Source of the DNA: Phycisphaeraceae bacterium
Lineage (GTDB): Bacteria > Planctomycetota > Phycisphaerae > Phycisphaerales > UBA1924
Length of the DNA: 64,000 nucleotides
Direction: 5' to 3'
Assembly (NCBI GenBank): GCA_019636795.1
Contig: JAHBWW010000003.1
Coordinates: 496,001 to 560,000 of the forward strand
The translations under genes were made by a program, and so were the position numbers. Position 1 is the stretch's first letter, and the number at the start of each line of letters is the position of its first letter. The notes beneath the pieces were generated by a model. The model did not search any database, was not told where the DNA came from, and saw only the letters and a list, made by a program, of their open reading frames with translations. Shown in pieces: positions 27,078 through 37,196 of the stretch.

Positions 27078-29558
27078 ATGAACATGGGAAGAGCTCTCAC
27101 GTGGCCGTGCAAGAGTGCAGCAACGGGCGCGTGGCGACGGCGACGAGCGGTGTTTGCGGGCGTGCTCGTTGCGACATTGGCTGGCGGTGTTGTCGCGGAG
27201 CATGTGCCAGGCGCGGCATCGGTCGCGCGCGTGGCAGCCGAGCCGACAGTTGCTGAGCGCATTGCCTGGATTGAAGCCGAGTTGGAAAAGGCCCGCGTCG
27301 AAGCCCGCACACCCGGAGCGGGCGTTGCAATCATCGTTGACGGCAAGATTGTGCTGTCGCGAGGGTTCGGGTTGGCCGATGTCGCGTCGGGACGTGAAGT
27401 CACGGCGGATACTCGCTTCGCGGTTGGCTCGACAACCAAGGCATTCACAGCAACATTGTGCGTGATGCTGGCAGAAGAAGGCGCCATGAGCCTTGACGAT
27501 CATCCGCGCAAGTTCCTTCCTGAGTTCGCCATCTCGGACGCGGAGGCGGATGAAAAGGTGACGATCCGTGATCTGCTGTGCCACCGCACGGGGCATGCAG
27601 CAATGACTCAAGTCTGGTACGGCGTCGAAGGGTTGTCGCGCGAGGATGTGCTGGAATGCTATGCGAAGGCCGAGCTGTTGCACCCGTTCCGATCGGCCTG
27701 GAACTATTCGAATGAATCTTTTCTTGCGGCAGGGTTGGCGAGCGCGGCGGCGGCGAAGACAGACTGGGACTCATTGCTGGCGGCGCGTCTGTTCAAGCCA
27801 TTGGGCATGACAGGAGCGAACTCAACGCTCGCGGCGGCGAAGGCCGATGTGCTTATGGCGACTGGGTATTACCTTGACCCAACTTCTGATGCGATGGAAA
27901 CTCAGCCGATGCGACTGATCGACCACGTGGCACCTGCGGGCTCGATCAATGCGAGTGCTGCCGATATGGCACGGTGGGTGATGTTGCAACTCGGGCGCGG
28001 GACGATCGATGGCGAGCAACTGCTCTCGCGTGAGAGCATCGAGGAAACGTGGAAGTCGCACAGCAAGATGAGCGGGAGCATCGGCTATGGACTGGGCTGG
28101 ATGATCGCTGATTGGGAAGGGAAGCGTCTGATTACGCACGCTGGCGGAATTGACGGCTTTACAGCCGAGGTTGCGTTTGTGCCCGATGAAGGTTTTGGCG
28201 TCGTGATTCTGACTAATCATTTTGGGACTCCGTTTGCGCAGCAGGGGCGTGAGATTGCACTGCGCGGCATGTTCAAGGACCTGCCCAGTACGGTGGCCGA
28301 TTTGCCGAACGAAGAGAACTTTGATCGCATGCTCGGCATGTACATTGCCAACTTCGGGCCGTTCAAGGATGCGGAGATGCCGGTGAGCGTGCAGAACGGC
28401 AGGCTTGCAGTGCTTGTGCCGGGGCAGACGACGTATGAGCTTCGGGGGCCGAGTGCGGATGGCAAGCGTCCATTCGCGCTGACCGATGCGATTGCAGTGA
28501 CATTCAACGAAGACAAGGACGGAAATGTCTATTCGTTCACGTTTCATCAGGGCGGCATGAACTTTGAGGTATTCAAGCAGGGGGCTAGCGCACCGCTCGA
28601 CATTGATCTTGCGGAGGCGAGTGAGTTGTGCGGCGTGTATCGCATCGATGCTGGCGGGCCTCAGATCGATGTGGATGTTCGCATTGAAAACAACCGCCTC
28701 GCGGTCAATGTGCCGGGGCAGATGGTGTATTCGTTATACGCGCCCGATGCGGAGGGGTGGTGGGTTTTTCGAGCGACGGACATGATTCGTGTGCGGTTCG
28801 ACCGCGATGATGAAGGAAACGTTGTGTCGATGACTCAAAGGCAAAGCGGCAACGACATTGTGATGAATCGCGTTGGCAATCTGTCAGATCAGCCTTCACT
28901 TCCTAGCGTTGCCGATCTGATGACTCTGATTGCCGAGACGCTTGATACTGAGGGGCGCATCAAGTCGCTTGAAGTTTCGGGAGCAGTCGTCGCCCGACAT
29001 CAGGGACTGGCCGGCACGCAATTGCTGCTGTCGGATTCGAGCGGGCGAGTTCGAAGTCACAGTAACTTGGGGCATGGGCGCGTCTCCGACTCGTGGGTCG
29101 GGGCGAGCGGCGGAACGAGTCGTGTGTACGCTGTTGCGGAAGATATCCCGATGACTCCGGGCATGTGTTTTGGTCTGTTGCAGCAGACGCCGCTCTTCTG
29201 GATGCGTGATTGGCGTGAACAATTCGAGCGGGTGCGCGTTGTCGGGAAGGAGCAGCGTGATGGTGGCGAGACATACGTTGTGCATTGTTCACGTCAGGGT
29301 TCGCCAGCGACGATCATTGAAGTGGATGTGTCGACCGGAAGGCTGCGGTCGATGAAAGTCACGAGCGAAAATTATCTCGGAATGCCAGTGGAGATCGAGA
29401 CAAAGCTGGATGACTGGAGGCCGGTCGAGGGCGTGATGATGGCGCACCGATGGGAAATGAGCGTAGCGATGGCCGGTTCGAGCGTGATGCACTGTGAAAA
29501 GGTGCGTGTCAATGTGCCAGTGATGGATGCGACTTTTGAAGTGACGCCTCGCGAGTAG
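27078..29558 (+). CDS. Serine hydrolase (beta-lactamase/class C-like) with two C-terminal repeat domains
   Basis: About 826 aa. N-terminal signal sequence (RRRRAVFAGVLVATLAGGVVAEH) then a class-C beta-lactamase-like domain: SxxK motif in VGSTTKAF, YSN in WNYSNESF, and HAGG in RLITHAGGIDGF. Two DUF3471-like repeats follow: one near QNGRLAVLVPGQTTYEL and the second near ENNRLAVNVPGQMVYSL. The last ~200 residues look like an outer-membrane-lipoprotein-type beta domain. Probably exported and acting on peptides or esters; true beta-lactamase activity is not implied. Confidence 0.85.
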   Translation: MNMGRALTWPCKSAATGAWRRRRAVFAGVLVATLAGGVVAEHVPGAASVARVAAEPTVAERIAWIEAELEKARVEARTPGAGVAIIVDGKIVLSRGFGLADVASGREVTADTRFAVGSTTKAFTATLCVMLAEEGAMSLDDHPRKFLPEFAISDAEADEKVTIRDLLCHRTGHAAMTQVWYGVEGLSREDVLECYAKAELLHPFRSAWNYSNESFLAAGLASAAAAKTDWDSLLAARLFKPLGMTGANSTLAAAKADVLMATGYYLDPTSDAMETQPMRLIDHVAPAGSINASAADMARWVMLQLGRGTIDGEQLLSRESIEETWKSHSKMSGSIGYGLGWMIADWEGKRLITHAGGIDGFTAEVAFVPDEGFGVVILTNHFGTPFAQQGREIALRGMFKDLPSTVADLPNEENFDRMLGMYIANFGPFKDAEMPVSVQNGRLAVLVPGQTTYELRGPSADGKRPFALTDAIAVTFNEDKDGNVYSFTFHQGGMNFEVFKQGASAPLDIDLAEASELCGVYRIDAGGPQIDVDVRIENNRLAVNVPGQMVYSLYAPDAEGWWVFRATDMIRVRFDRDDEGNVVSMTQRQSGNDIVMNRVGNLSDQPSLPSVADLMTLIAETLDTEGRIKSLEVSGAVVARHQGLAGTQLLLSDSSGRVRSHSNLGHGRVSDSWVGASGGTSRVYAVAEDIPMTPGMCFGLLQQTPLFWMRDWREQFERVRVVGKEQRDGGETYVVHCSRQGSPATIIEVDVSTGRLRSMKVTSENYLGMPVEIETKLDDWRPVEGVMMAHRWEMSVAMAGSSVMHCEKVRVNVPVMDATFEVTPRE

Positions 29559-29596
29559 GGCGAGCACTCGAATCGTTTGTAGCATTCAAATGAAAA

Positions 29597-29622
29597 AGCC
29601 CCGTCATTGGTATGACGGGGCT
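29597..29622. terminator. Bidirectional terminator
   Basis: An 11-bp perfect stem (AGCCCCGTCAT / ATGACGGGGCT) with a 4-base loop, A run on the left and T run on the right. It lies between the ends of two convergent genes, the serine hydrolase and the PEP-CTERM protein, so it can serve both. Confidence 0.85.
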
Positions 29623-29660
29623 TTCTATTTCGGACGCAGTGTTTCGCTGCGCGTCGGCGT

Positions 29661-30362
29661 TCAGGCGCGACGGCGGCGGGCTGCCATCAGGCTTCCGATG
29701 CCCAGAAGCGCGAGCGTGCTCGGCGAAGGAATGATGCAATAGGACAGGAAGTCGCCCGCGACCGAAGCAGTATCCCAGTCGGTCGTTGCGAAGTCACTGC
29801 GGCTCAGGTGGTCGACGCCCGGAGGGTTGCCGACTCCGCCAGATGAAGCGATATCGAACATGATCTTGTCACCGACACTGACGCCGAGCGATGCGAGCGA
29901 GACGGAGAAGACCTGCCTCCCGGCTGCATGCTGTGAGTCGTCGGAAGAGGTCAGGCCGTCGATCAGGTTCCAGCCGCCGCCGTCATGCGACCACAACTGC
30001 CCACCAACGCCGCTGCCGTTGTCATTTGCCCAAGTGCCGATCCAGTGACTGATGGATTGGCCGCCCCAGTTGATGTTGCGACCCCACGGGTTGTCGCCAG
30101 CGACGCCCGCACCGGTGTTGATGCCGACCACGTAGGTGCCCCAGTTGGTAGCATCGAGGTCTGCCCCGGTCTGAATGCTGATGTAAAGGTTGGTCGCGTC
30201 GTTGGTCACGGTGACGCTGATGATGTCGAGGTGATTGAACCCCTGCGAGGCGAAGAAGTCGTGGAGGTCGCCACCTGCGAGATGGTTTCCACTGTTGTCG
30301 TTGTAAACGTCCGCCGCTGCGACTCCGGCAGCGAGCGCCAGTACTGCCAATGCCATCTTCAT
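29661..30362 (-). CDS. PEP-CTERM-like surface protein
   Basis: 233 aa secreted protein: signal peptide MKMALAVLALAAGVAAAD, a beta-rich Gly/Asn/Asp-rich body with GTYVVGINTGAG and WIGTWAN segments, and a C-terminal sorting signal PSPSTLALLGIGSLMAARRRRA (motif, helix, Arg cluster). Such tails are recognised by an exosortase and anchor proteins during export. No exosortase gene lies in the window. Function of the body unknown. Confidence 0.75.
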   Translation of the reverse strand: MKMALAVLALAAGVAAADVYNDNSGNHLAGGDLHDFFASQGFNHLDIISVTVTNDATNLYISIQTGADLDATNWGTYVVGINTGAGVAGDNPWGRNINWGGQSISHWIGTWANDNGSGVGGQLWSHDGGGWNLIDGLTSSDDSQHAAGRQVFSVSLASLGVSVGDKIMFDIASSGGVGNPPGVDHLSRSDFATTDWDTASVAGDFLSYCIIPSPSTLALLGIGSLMAARRRRA

Positions 30363-30527
30363 ACTCTGACTCCTCTCTCAATGAACGAACATCGAATCGT
30401 AAGGCCAAAGCCGCGGAACCGAGCACATCGCCAGCCGCGAGCGGCAGAGTCCAAGCCAACATGGTACAGCCAAATGCCGAAGATGCAACGCAAATCGCGG
30501 TCGGATCCGTGTGAAATTCACAAGATT

Positions 30528-31838
30528 TCAATCGGTTCCGAACAGGAATTTCAGCGCATCGGGAAACCGCTGGGCCCATGCGGCTTCATTGTGGCGGGCC
30601 TCGGGAACGATCACAAGCCGAACGCGATGCGGGTTCGCTCCTGATTCAGTGAGCCTTGCGTGAGCAAGACGGGCCCAACGTTGGAGGCGATCGTTGCCCA
30701 GTTTGACATCGGGTGAGTCGCCGAGCTCGCGGCCGCCCACTCCGATCGAGATTTTGGCTGGCCACAGATCCGAGCGGGCGAAAAGGGATGCCGCTTCGTC
30801 GCTGCGTTCCTCGACCGATGTAACGCTCTCGATCAGCAGACGTCCGAAAACTCCCGGGTTGGTGGTGGCAATGTAGATGCTGATGACGCCACCGAGCGAC
30901 GACCCTCCAATGCCCGTCTGGTTGGCATCCTTCGATACACGAAAAGCCCGCTCCACGCGCGGCTTGACTTCGGACATGAACCAACTGCCAAACTCGGCAC
31001 CCGCCGGCGCAACACCCGGCAACACATCGAATGGCAAGTACTCGGCGATGCGGTGACTCCCAGCGTGCGGGACGCCGACGATGATCATTGGCGGGATCGC
31101 ACCGTGTTCGATCAGGCGTGAGGCCGTCTCATCCACCTGCCACTCGTCGGGCCCGCCCGGTGCACGATCGAAGAGATTCTGCCCGTCAAACATGTAGAGC
31201 ACGGGGTACTGGCGGTTGACGTTCTCGGCGTTGTCATAATCTGGTGGCAGCCAGACGATCAGGTCTCGCATCATGCCCGCGGCGGGGCCTGCACCGCCAG
31301 CGACCTGAAGGCGGCGCACCGTGCCTGTGACAGTCAGGTCACGATACTCGGTGGTCTGCCGCCCGCTGGCAATGTCGCGTGGACTGCGAAAACGAGGTAC
31401 CTGGAACTCGATCACCGGGCGCGAGCCATCGGCGAAGTCTGCGGCTTTGATGCGAGGCAGGACACGATTGTCGATATCGTTGCCATCCGGATCGGTCTCA
31501 ACATAGTCCCAGGACCCGAGCGTGAACTTGAACTGGATTGTGCCATCGTGTGTGAATTGTTCGAACACATACTGCCACCGGCCGTCGGATCGAGGTGACA
31601 TCTGGAACTCGCGTTTGGCCGGATCCCACCCACCGACGTTCGAAGCGATGAACATCGGTCGTGCGTCCGATGCCATGCGCGTGGTGTCATCAACAACGAT
31701 CACAAATCCCTGAGGCAAGGTTTCGGGCTGGACGAGATCATCCTTGACGGCCAGAACAATGTCTGCGAAAGCGGGTGAGACCATTACAGACGCGAAAGAA
31801 CAAGTCATGAGGCCGGCAATGAGAATTGATCTGAGCAT
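30528..31838 (-). CDS. Exported esterase D-type hydrolase with N-terminal beta-sandwich domain
   Basis: About 436 aa with a signal peptide (LRSILIAGLMTCSFASVMVSPAFAD). Residues ~25-170 look like a starch/CBM20-like beta-sandwich (VGGWDPAKREFQMSPRSDGRWQYVFE, DGNDIDNR), and residues ~190-436 are a putative esterase: PVLYMFDGQNLFD, then the nucleophile elbow GGSSLGG and the late PEARHNEAAW with the candidate His. This is the Fes/esterase D-like fold; the substrate may be a feruloyl or siderophore ester, or a sugar acetyl ester. Two starts (31838, 31856) are possible. Confidence 0.78.
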   Translation of the reverse strand: MLRSILIAGLMTCSFASVMVSPAFADIVLAVKDDLVQPETLPQGFVIVVDDTTRMASDARPMFIASNVGGWDPAKREFQMSPRSDGRWQYVFEQFTHDGTIQFKFTLGSWDYVETDPDGNDIDNRVLPRIKAADFADGSRPVIEFQVPRFRSPRDIASGRQTTEYRDLTVTGTVRRLQVAGGAGPAAGMMRDLIVWLPPDYDNAENVNRQYPVLYMFDGQNLFDRAPGGPDEWQVDETASRLIEHGAIPPMIIVGVPHAGSHRIAEYLPFDVLPGVAPAGAEFGSWFMSEVKPRVERAFRVSKDANQTGIGGSSLGGVISIYIATTNPGVFGRLLIESVTSVEERSDEAASLFARSDLWPAKISIGVGGRELGDSPDVKLGNDRLQRWARLAHARLTESGANPHRVRLVIVPEARHNEAAWAQRFPDALKFLFGTD

Positions 31839-31921
31839 GACTGGATCGTAGATCATTTGTTGGCGAGCAGGCTGGCCTTCACGCCATGGACTGGGAGGAA
31901 AAATGAAGCCTACTGCGGAGC

Positions 31922-31960
31922 AAAAAAAGCGTCGCCCGCGCCTAGAAGACACGGGCGACG
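31922..31960 (-). terminator. Rho-independent terminator of the dockerin-tailed protein gene
   Basis: A 9-bp stem CGTCGCCCG / CGGGCGACG with a 13-base loop; on the minus strand it is followed by seven T. It lies about 50 bases after the stop of the 32012 gene. Confidence 0.85.
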
Positions 31961-32011
31961 AAATCGTGGTTGTTTCAGTCAGGTCAATGTGCCCGACATG
32001 GAATCATGACC

Positions 32012-34021
32012 TCAAGGGCAGCCCTGGCTGAAGATGTTGAGGTAGAACTGAACATCGAAGAAGTCGTAGAGACCGTCATTGTTCATGTCAGCAGACGGAT
32101 TCTGAGCGGAGAAAGCTGCGAGGAAGTTCTGGACGTCGAAGAAATCGAGCGAGCCGTCTCCGTTGCGGTCTGCCAAACAGGGTTGAGCCGTTGCACTGAG
32201 GTTGACGTACTGCGTGCCTGCGATGGTGTTGAAGTCGATTTCGGAGACTTCACCGAGATTGTCGGCTGATGGCAGTCCACCGATGACCTGGTTTGAGACG
32301 AACCCGAAATCGCCGCTCGAAATCCAGCCGGCCATCAGAATGTCCTGTGTGCCGTCCCACCCGAGTTCGGTGAGATCGATGCAGAGCTCGATGCCGGTAT
32401 TGACATCGGCCGCACCGGCTGTGGTCGTTGAGGTTACGCCTGCGACGTTGGAGTTGTTGATCGCGCCCTGGACCAAGCCGACTGCCGGGCGATCGGACGG
32501 GAGTGCGGAGCCCTGAAGAATCTCCAGCCCCAGTTCAGATGAACGACGCGGGCCATACTCAGCGAACAGGTTTGCGCTGAATCCGTCCTGCTGGTCAAAG
32601 CGAGGCCCGGAGAAGTTGATGAGTTCTACCGCGTTGGGCACTGCGTTGCCCTGACCATCGGTGACCGGGCCACCGAAGTAACAGCCATAGTCGGCCTGAA
32701 GCCCGAAGAAAGGATCAACCAGCGGGGAAGTGCGAAGCACAGCACAGTCGATGTAGTTGATGAGGTTGCCATTGCCCCCATCGACGCCGTTATTGATATT
32801 CAACCAATAGTCAGCCGCAAAGGGGCTGTCGAAGGTCACACCCGCCATGCGGTTGAGCCCACCGAAAGAGATGTCAACGTTGTCGTTGCGAAGCGAGCTT
32901 TGGCCGCCCGGACGAACATCGAAGAACAGGCTCAGCTTGTTGTAGTTGACTTCCATGTTGCCACCGATGAAGACGTACAACTTGCCCGCGTTGGTATCGA
33001 TGTAGGAGCGGACATTGTTGATTTCAGAGCCGTATGCCCAGTTGGCATTGGGCGAGACCGGCGAGGCCTGCGACGGGCTGCCGATGACGCCTTCGACGTT
33101 CGAGTTGTCGACCGCGAGGGCATAGTTGGACGCGACGACGCCGGCATTGGCAGCCCCATAGCCTGCGATGGTGCCGAGTTCGTCAATCGATCCGGTCGTG
33201 GGCCCGGACCACAGGCGAGGTTGGGCGTTGGTCGAATCGACAGTAACCAGGAAATCGGCCCCGAAGTTTGAATCGAATGTCAGTCCGCCCTGCGCGTTGA
33301 TGATGAACGCGCCCGCGCCTGAGCCGCCGCCGAGCGTGTTGAGCCCCGTTCCGGCATTCGAGTCAAGATCGAGGTAAAGGTCCAGCCCATTGCCATTGGC
33401 TTCGAGGTTGCCGGCAATGAAGAGGTAGAGGAATGTGCCGTCGGTGGCTGCGTAGACAGCGTCGATTTCGGATCCGCCGCCACCAATCTCGGTGCCTGCG
33501 GTCGAGTTGCCAAAGCCGGTGTAATTGGTCTGAAGGAACTGCGCCGCGCCGTAGGCCGCATCGCGCGTGCCATCGACAGTAATTGAACCGGCAGCGACTG
33601 CGTTGATCGCGACCCATTGATTGCCGGGGAAGGCGGGGTTGTTAGCGAAATCTGGGGTTCCGCCGATGTTCGGTGTGTCGATCGGAAGGTTGGAGTGAAT
33701 GATCTGATTCGAGAGGAATGAACGATCGCCGGAGTTCACCCAGCCCGCGAGGCGGAAACTGGTCGCGTTGTTGATGGCTGAAAGTGGGATACGGATTTCG
33801 ACACCGGTGCTGACGTTCTCGGGCGGCAGGCCGAAGTCGCCGCCGGTGAACATGCCGGCTTGATTGTCGCCGAAGGCTGTGGGCTGATTCTGAACCCACT
33901 GCACCGCGCTGTAGAGCGAGCCTTCCGCCCCCGGGTCGAAGATGCCGTCCACGGTGGGTTGGGCGACAGCAAGACCGGCACATGCCGCGAGCGCGGCGCA
34001 CGAGATCATCCTCTTCATCAT
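32012..34021 (-). CDS. Secreted Ca-binding-repeat (dockerin-like) surface protein with duplicated domains
   Basis: 669 aa. A signal peptide (RMISCAALAACAGLAVAQP) is followed by two related ~120-residue modules: one early (FRLAGWVNSGDRSFLSNQII) and one late (ILMAGWISSGDFGFVSNQVI), with a middle region of Gly/Asn/Asp-rich beta repeats (LFIAGNLEANGNGLDLYLDLD, VFIGGNMEVNYNKLSLFFD). The C-terminus has two DxNxDG-type Ca loops, each followed by FFDVQ (DRNGDGSLDFFDVQ and DMNNDGLYDFFDVQ), and ends GCP; this tail is common in planctomycete secreted proteins. The start has GAGGAG upstream. Confidence 0.8.
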   Translation of the reverse strand: MMKRMISCAALAACAGLAVAQPTVDGIFDPGAEGSLYSAVQWVQNQPTAFGDNQAGMFTGGDFGLPPENVSTGVEIRIPLSAINNATSFRLAGWVNSGDRSFLSNQIIHSNLPIDTPNIGGTPDFANNPAFPGNQWVAINAVAAGSITVDGTRDAAYGAAQFLQTNYTGFGNSTAGTEIGGGGSEIDAVYAATDGTFLYLFIAGNLEANGNGLDLYLDLDSNAGTGLNTLGGGSGAGAFIINAQGGLTFDSNFGADFLVTVDSTNAQPRLWSGPTTGSIDELGTIAGYGAANAGVVASNYALAVDNSNVEGVIGSPSQASPVSPNANWAYGSEINNVRSYIDTNAGKLYVFIGGNMEVNYNKLSLFFDVRPGGQSSLRNDNVDISFGGLNRMAGVTFDSPFAADYWLNINNGVDGGNGNLINYIDCAVLRTSPLVDPFFGLQADYGCYFGGPVTDGQGNAVPNAVELINFSGPRFDQQDGFSANLFAEYGPRRSSELGLEILQGSALPSDRPAVGLVQGAINNSNVAGVTSTTTAGAADVNTGIELCIDLTELGWDGTQDILMAGWISSGDFGFVSNQVIGGLPSADNLGEVSEIDFNTIAGTQYVNLSATAQPCLADRNGDGSLDFFDVQNFLAAFSAQNPSADMNNDGLYDFFDVQFYLNIFSQGCP

Positions 34022-34462
34022 CACTTGGTTCTCCTCAAAGTGGGCTCGATCATGTCGCGCCCGTTGCTTGCCGAGTTCGCCCACATTGACCGCCCCGATG
34101 CGTTCGGGTCGTTCAAAGCACGGTGTGGGCATCGCGTCTGATCAGAATCAGAAGCCGCAACGGAAGAGTTTACCACCCTAATGACTTTTCGGCTAGACTT
34201 TTTTTCGTGGTGTGTCGATTTCGTGGTATTTACACAATCTGAACAAATGCCGCCCCAGGAACGATGACCGAATGCGATAAAGGCAAGCAGATATCGCATC
34301 CATGTCCCTGCGACAGCGAACAAGTGTTGTTGCACTTTTGATTGACTCGTTGTTGAACCGACTTTATCATCGGGGTCAGGAACGATGCACGTGGACAGGA
34401 CCGATAGCCAATTCTTGGTGATCCGGCATGCCAGAGCGTGCCCCTGTCAGAGGGATTGACAT
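34022..34462. other. Divergent intergenic region, 441 bp
   Basis: AT-richer than its surroundings; holds the 5' ends of the secreted-protein and pseudopilin genes. Apart from the promoter listed at 34342 no gene or structured element is evident. Confidence 0.6.
34342..34370 (+). promoter_or_regulatory. Sigma70-like promoter for the pseudopilin gene
   Basis: TTGACT (34342-34347), 17 bases, then TATCAT (34365-34370), each one mismatch from consensus. A start site near 34377 leaves an 86-base leader before the ATG at 34463. Confidence 0.6.
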
Positions 34463-35449
34463 ATGAAACAGCCTCCAAACCGCTGCCTTCGGGCCTTCAC
34501 GCTGATCGAGTTGCTCGTGGTCATCGCGATCATCGCGCTGCTGATCGGGATTCTGCTGCCTGCACTGAGCAAGGCACGCAAGGCTGCGCAAGTCGCGGGG
34601 TGCCTGTCCAACGTAAGGCAGGTTGGAATCGCGATGGCTGCCTATTCGGGCGACTCCAAGGATTGGAACCCGTTTCTTCCGTTTGCCAGCGTTGTTGATG
34701 AGCAGGCGTGGAGAGGCCAACTCTCTGCTCGTCCATACCTAACCGGGCAGGAAAAGTATGGCGGCGTTGCTGGCCTGTTCAGCACATACCAGATCGGCGA
34801 TGGCACGCCGGGAACTCCGCCTACGGGCGATGTCGGTCACACCTTCACACTCATTCCCGGGCGTGGAATCGTCTATGGAGCGTATAGAGATGGAAACACA
34901 TCTCCGCTCCTCGCGTCTTACATTGACGGCTTCGGCGTGCTCAAGTGTCCGTCGGATCGCGAAACCATTTACTGGGGACGCTTTTACGGCCAACTCGAAA
35001 CACGTCTTGCAGCCGCTGTTTCTGCAGGACGACTCAAACTCCCAATCGCACCTGGTGGAAGTAACGAGGTGATCGGCTACAACATTTCATATATGTACAT
35101 TGCCGGTTTCAAGAGTTACGACCCCGACATCCTTTCTCCCGCTCCACTATGGGGCGATGAGACGCAGGCTTCAGATGTCGGCACCAACTCGTTCTATGGC
35201 AATTCTGCCGACGCTCAGTACGCAGGCCTTACCGGCACTCACGCTGATCGCCAATCTTCCTACGCCAAGATCGACAACCATGGCGACTCAGGGGGCAACT
35301 GGGTCTTTACCGATGGCCACGCGACGTTCTATCAAGGCAACGTTCACGAGACATTCTTCAGGACCTTCCCTCCCGGCCAGCCGGCCAACGGCGAGAGCAT
35401 CAACGTCATCAATCGTTACCGCAGCGAAAAGGTGCAGACGTACGATTGA
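34463..35449 (+). CDS. Planctomycete-type pseudopilin (DUF1559-like / prepilin N-methylation protein)
   Basis: 328 aa. The N-terminus [35 protein letters not shown] is a type IV prepilin leader with the F|TLIE cleavage site and hydrophobic helix. The body contains a CPSD loop and ends with the [13 protein letters not shown] segment characteristic of the large planctomycete family of pseudopilin-like proteins, which may act in a type II secretion-like or surface-adhesion apparatus. AGAGGG lies eleven bases before the ATG. Confidence 0.85.
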   Translation: MKQPPNRCLRAFTLIELLVVIAIIALLIGILLPALSKARKAAQVAGCLSNVRQVGIAMAAYSGDSKDWNPFLPFASVVDEQAWRGQLSARPYLTGQEKYGGVAGLFSTYQIGDGTPGTPPTGDVGHTFTLIPGRGIVYGAYRDGNTSPLLASYIDGFGVLKCPSDRETIYWGRFYGQLETRLAAAVSAGRLKLPIAPGGSNEVIGYNISYMYIAGFKSYDPDILSPAPLWGDETQASDVGTNSFYGNSADAQYAGLTGTHADRQSSYAKIDNHGDSGGNWVFTDGHATFYQGNVHETFFRTFPPGQPANGESINVINRYRSEKVQTYD

Positions 35450-35464
35450 AATTCGTCGGGTGGT

Positions 35465-36283
35465 TCAGCCGTCTACTCGCTCAGGAGTCGCTTCACACCC
35501 ACGAGCCAGTTCACGCACAAACGCCCCGGCTTCGAAGGCAACATTACCGTTGCGCGCTTGTACCTCGCCCATGCGTCTGACGAGCGCGCTGCCGACGATT
35601 GCAGCCTCGGCGTGAGCGACGACTGCACGCACATGTTCCGGCGTCGAGATGCCAAAGCCGCAGGCAATCGGCAGGTCTGTCACTTCGCGCAGCTGCGACA
35701 CGCGCCGTCCGACATCGGGAGCCTGGTCACGCTCTCCGGTGATGCCGGACCGCGCGAGCAGATAGATGAACCCCGTCGAAAGGGCTGCGATTCTGGCTGC
35801 ACGTTCGCGTGAAGTGGTCGGGGCGATGAGCAGGCTGGCGGTCATGCCTGCCTCGGCTGTACGCCTTGCAAGCTCGCCCGCTTCTTCGAGCGGTGCATCA
35901 GGAAAGATGAACCCATCGAAGCCCGCTTCGCGCGCTGCTTCGATGAACCGGTCAGCGCCGATCCGATGCACGATTGACACACTCACCATCGCGATCAGCC
36001 CGACATTGGTCCGGCTGCGCACATGGTGTACCTGTTCGAACACTCCTAACGGGGTGCTGCCCTGAATCAACGCCTCGTGCATGGCCGCTGCAATCACAGG
36101 TCCATCGGCGATCGGATCAGAGAACGGAATACCGATCTCGATGATGCTCGCGCCCGCGCCGGCGACAGCCTCGATCACGCCTGCAAGCGACCCGCGTTGA
36201 GGATAATCCGCACACACGAATGGCATCAGGGCTTTGCGTCTGCTCTCCCGAAGTTGCGAAAAGATCTGATCAATCCTGTTCAT
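35465..36283 (-). CDS. trpA: Tryptophan synthase alpha chain
   Basis: Cleaves indole-3-glycerol phosphate to indole for the beta subunit. TIM-barrel motifs IIEIGIPFSDPIADGPVI (catalytic Glu and Asp), GFIFPDAPLEEA, and GFGISTPEHV (phosphate-binding loop region) are present. 272 aa, standard. trpB and other trp genes are not adjacent, so the pathway is scattered in this genome. Confidence 0.95.
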   Translation of the reverse strand: MNRIDQIFSQLRESRRKALMPFVCADYPQRGSLAGVIEAVAGAGASIIEIGIPFSDPIADGPVIAAAMHEALIQGSTPLGVFEQVHHVRSRTNVGLIAMVSVSIVHRIGADRFIEAAREAGFDGFIFPDAPLEEAGELARRTAEAGMTASLLIAPTTSRERAARIAALSTGFIYLLARSGITGERDQAPDVGRRVSQLREVTDLPIACGFGISTPEHVRAVVAHAEAAIVGSALVRRMGEVQARNGNVAFEAGAFVRELARGCEATPERVDG

Positions 36284-36320
36284 TCGTCTTTGCGCCTCGA
36301 CCTTGCGGCCATGACCGGCT

Positions 36321-37136
36321 CTATTCGATCACATCCCGTACCTGCTCAAGCCCGGCAGTCAGCACTCGAGGCCCATCGGGCGTGATGAGCACATCGTGTT
36401 CGTAGTGCACCGATTGCGACCCATCGGCGGTGTAGATCGGCCAGGCGCCCCGCGCTTGCGTGGTTTGCCCGGTCCCGACTGCAATCATCGGCTCAACCGC
36501 AAGAAGTGTGCCGGGTTCGCAGGGTTTGGCACCATCGGGCCATTCTCCGGAGTAGGTCGGTACCACGTTGGACACAAAAGGAGGCTCGTGCAGCCTGCGT
36601 CCGTATCCATGCCCGCCTAGCCCACGAATGAGGTGAAACCCGGCGATCTTCTCGACATGATTCTGTACCGCCTGGGCCCACGCCATATAGGTGTTGCCAG
36701 GGCGCAGTTCCGCGATGCCCAATTTCAGCGAGCGTTTGCCAGCGTCGCAAAGCCTGCGCACTTCGTCGGTGGGTTTGCCGAAGACGTAAGTCCATGCGGC
36801 GTCGCCGATCCACCCGCGATAGGTCACGCCAATATCGATCTTGAGCACATCGCCCTCGACAATCGGACGGGTGATATAGCCCGCTGTGCCGTGGACAACA
36901 CATTCATTAAGGCTCAGACACGCATGCGAGGGGAACGGCGGCAGCCTCGGAACGCGATACCCGCGAAAGCAGGATTTGCACGATAGTTCTTCGAGGGTGC
37001 GCGCGACGAATGAGTCGATCGTCGCCAGCGTCAAGCCCACTTTGAGCATGTCCGCCAGGCGCAAGTGCACCTCGACGACCTTCTCGGCAGCCTCGGCCAC
37101 CGCCTGCTCATCGCGTGTATGAAGGGTCTTTGACAT
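36321..37136 (-). CDS. map: Methionine aminopeptidase
   Basis: Removes the initiator methionine from new proteins. Type I motifs: LNECVVHGTAG (substrate His), DIGVTYRGWIGDAAWTY (metal-ligand Asp pair), HLIRGLGGHGYGRRLHEPP (ligand His), EPGTLLAVEPM (ligand Glu), and HYEHDVLI (final Glu). About 271 aa from the ATG at 37136; upstream ATGs at 37145 and 37163 are possible. Divergent from the lipid-kinase-like gene, 60 bases apart, and downstream of trpA's opposite end on the same strand. Confidence 0.95.
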   Translation of the reverse strand: MSKTLHTRDEQAVAEAAEKVVEVHLRLADMLKVGLTLATIDSFVARTLEELSCKSCFRGYRVPRLPPFPSHACLSLNECVVHGTAGYITRPIVEGDVLKIDIGVTYRGWIGDAAWTYVFGKPTDEVRRLCDAGKRSLKLGIAELRPGNTYMAWAQAVQNHVEKIAGFHLIRGLGGHGYGRRLHEPPFVSNVVPTYSGEWPDGAKPCEPGTLLAVEPMIAVGTGQTTQARGAWPIYTADGSQSVHYEHDVLITPDGPRVLTAGLEQVRDVIE

Positions 37137-37196
37137 CGACCCCATGGTAGGTTGCACAGACATGGTCGGCAGGCCGCTATTGTTGCTACTGCTGTG

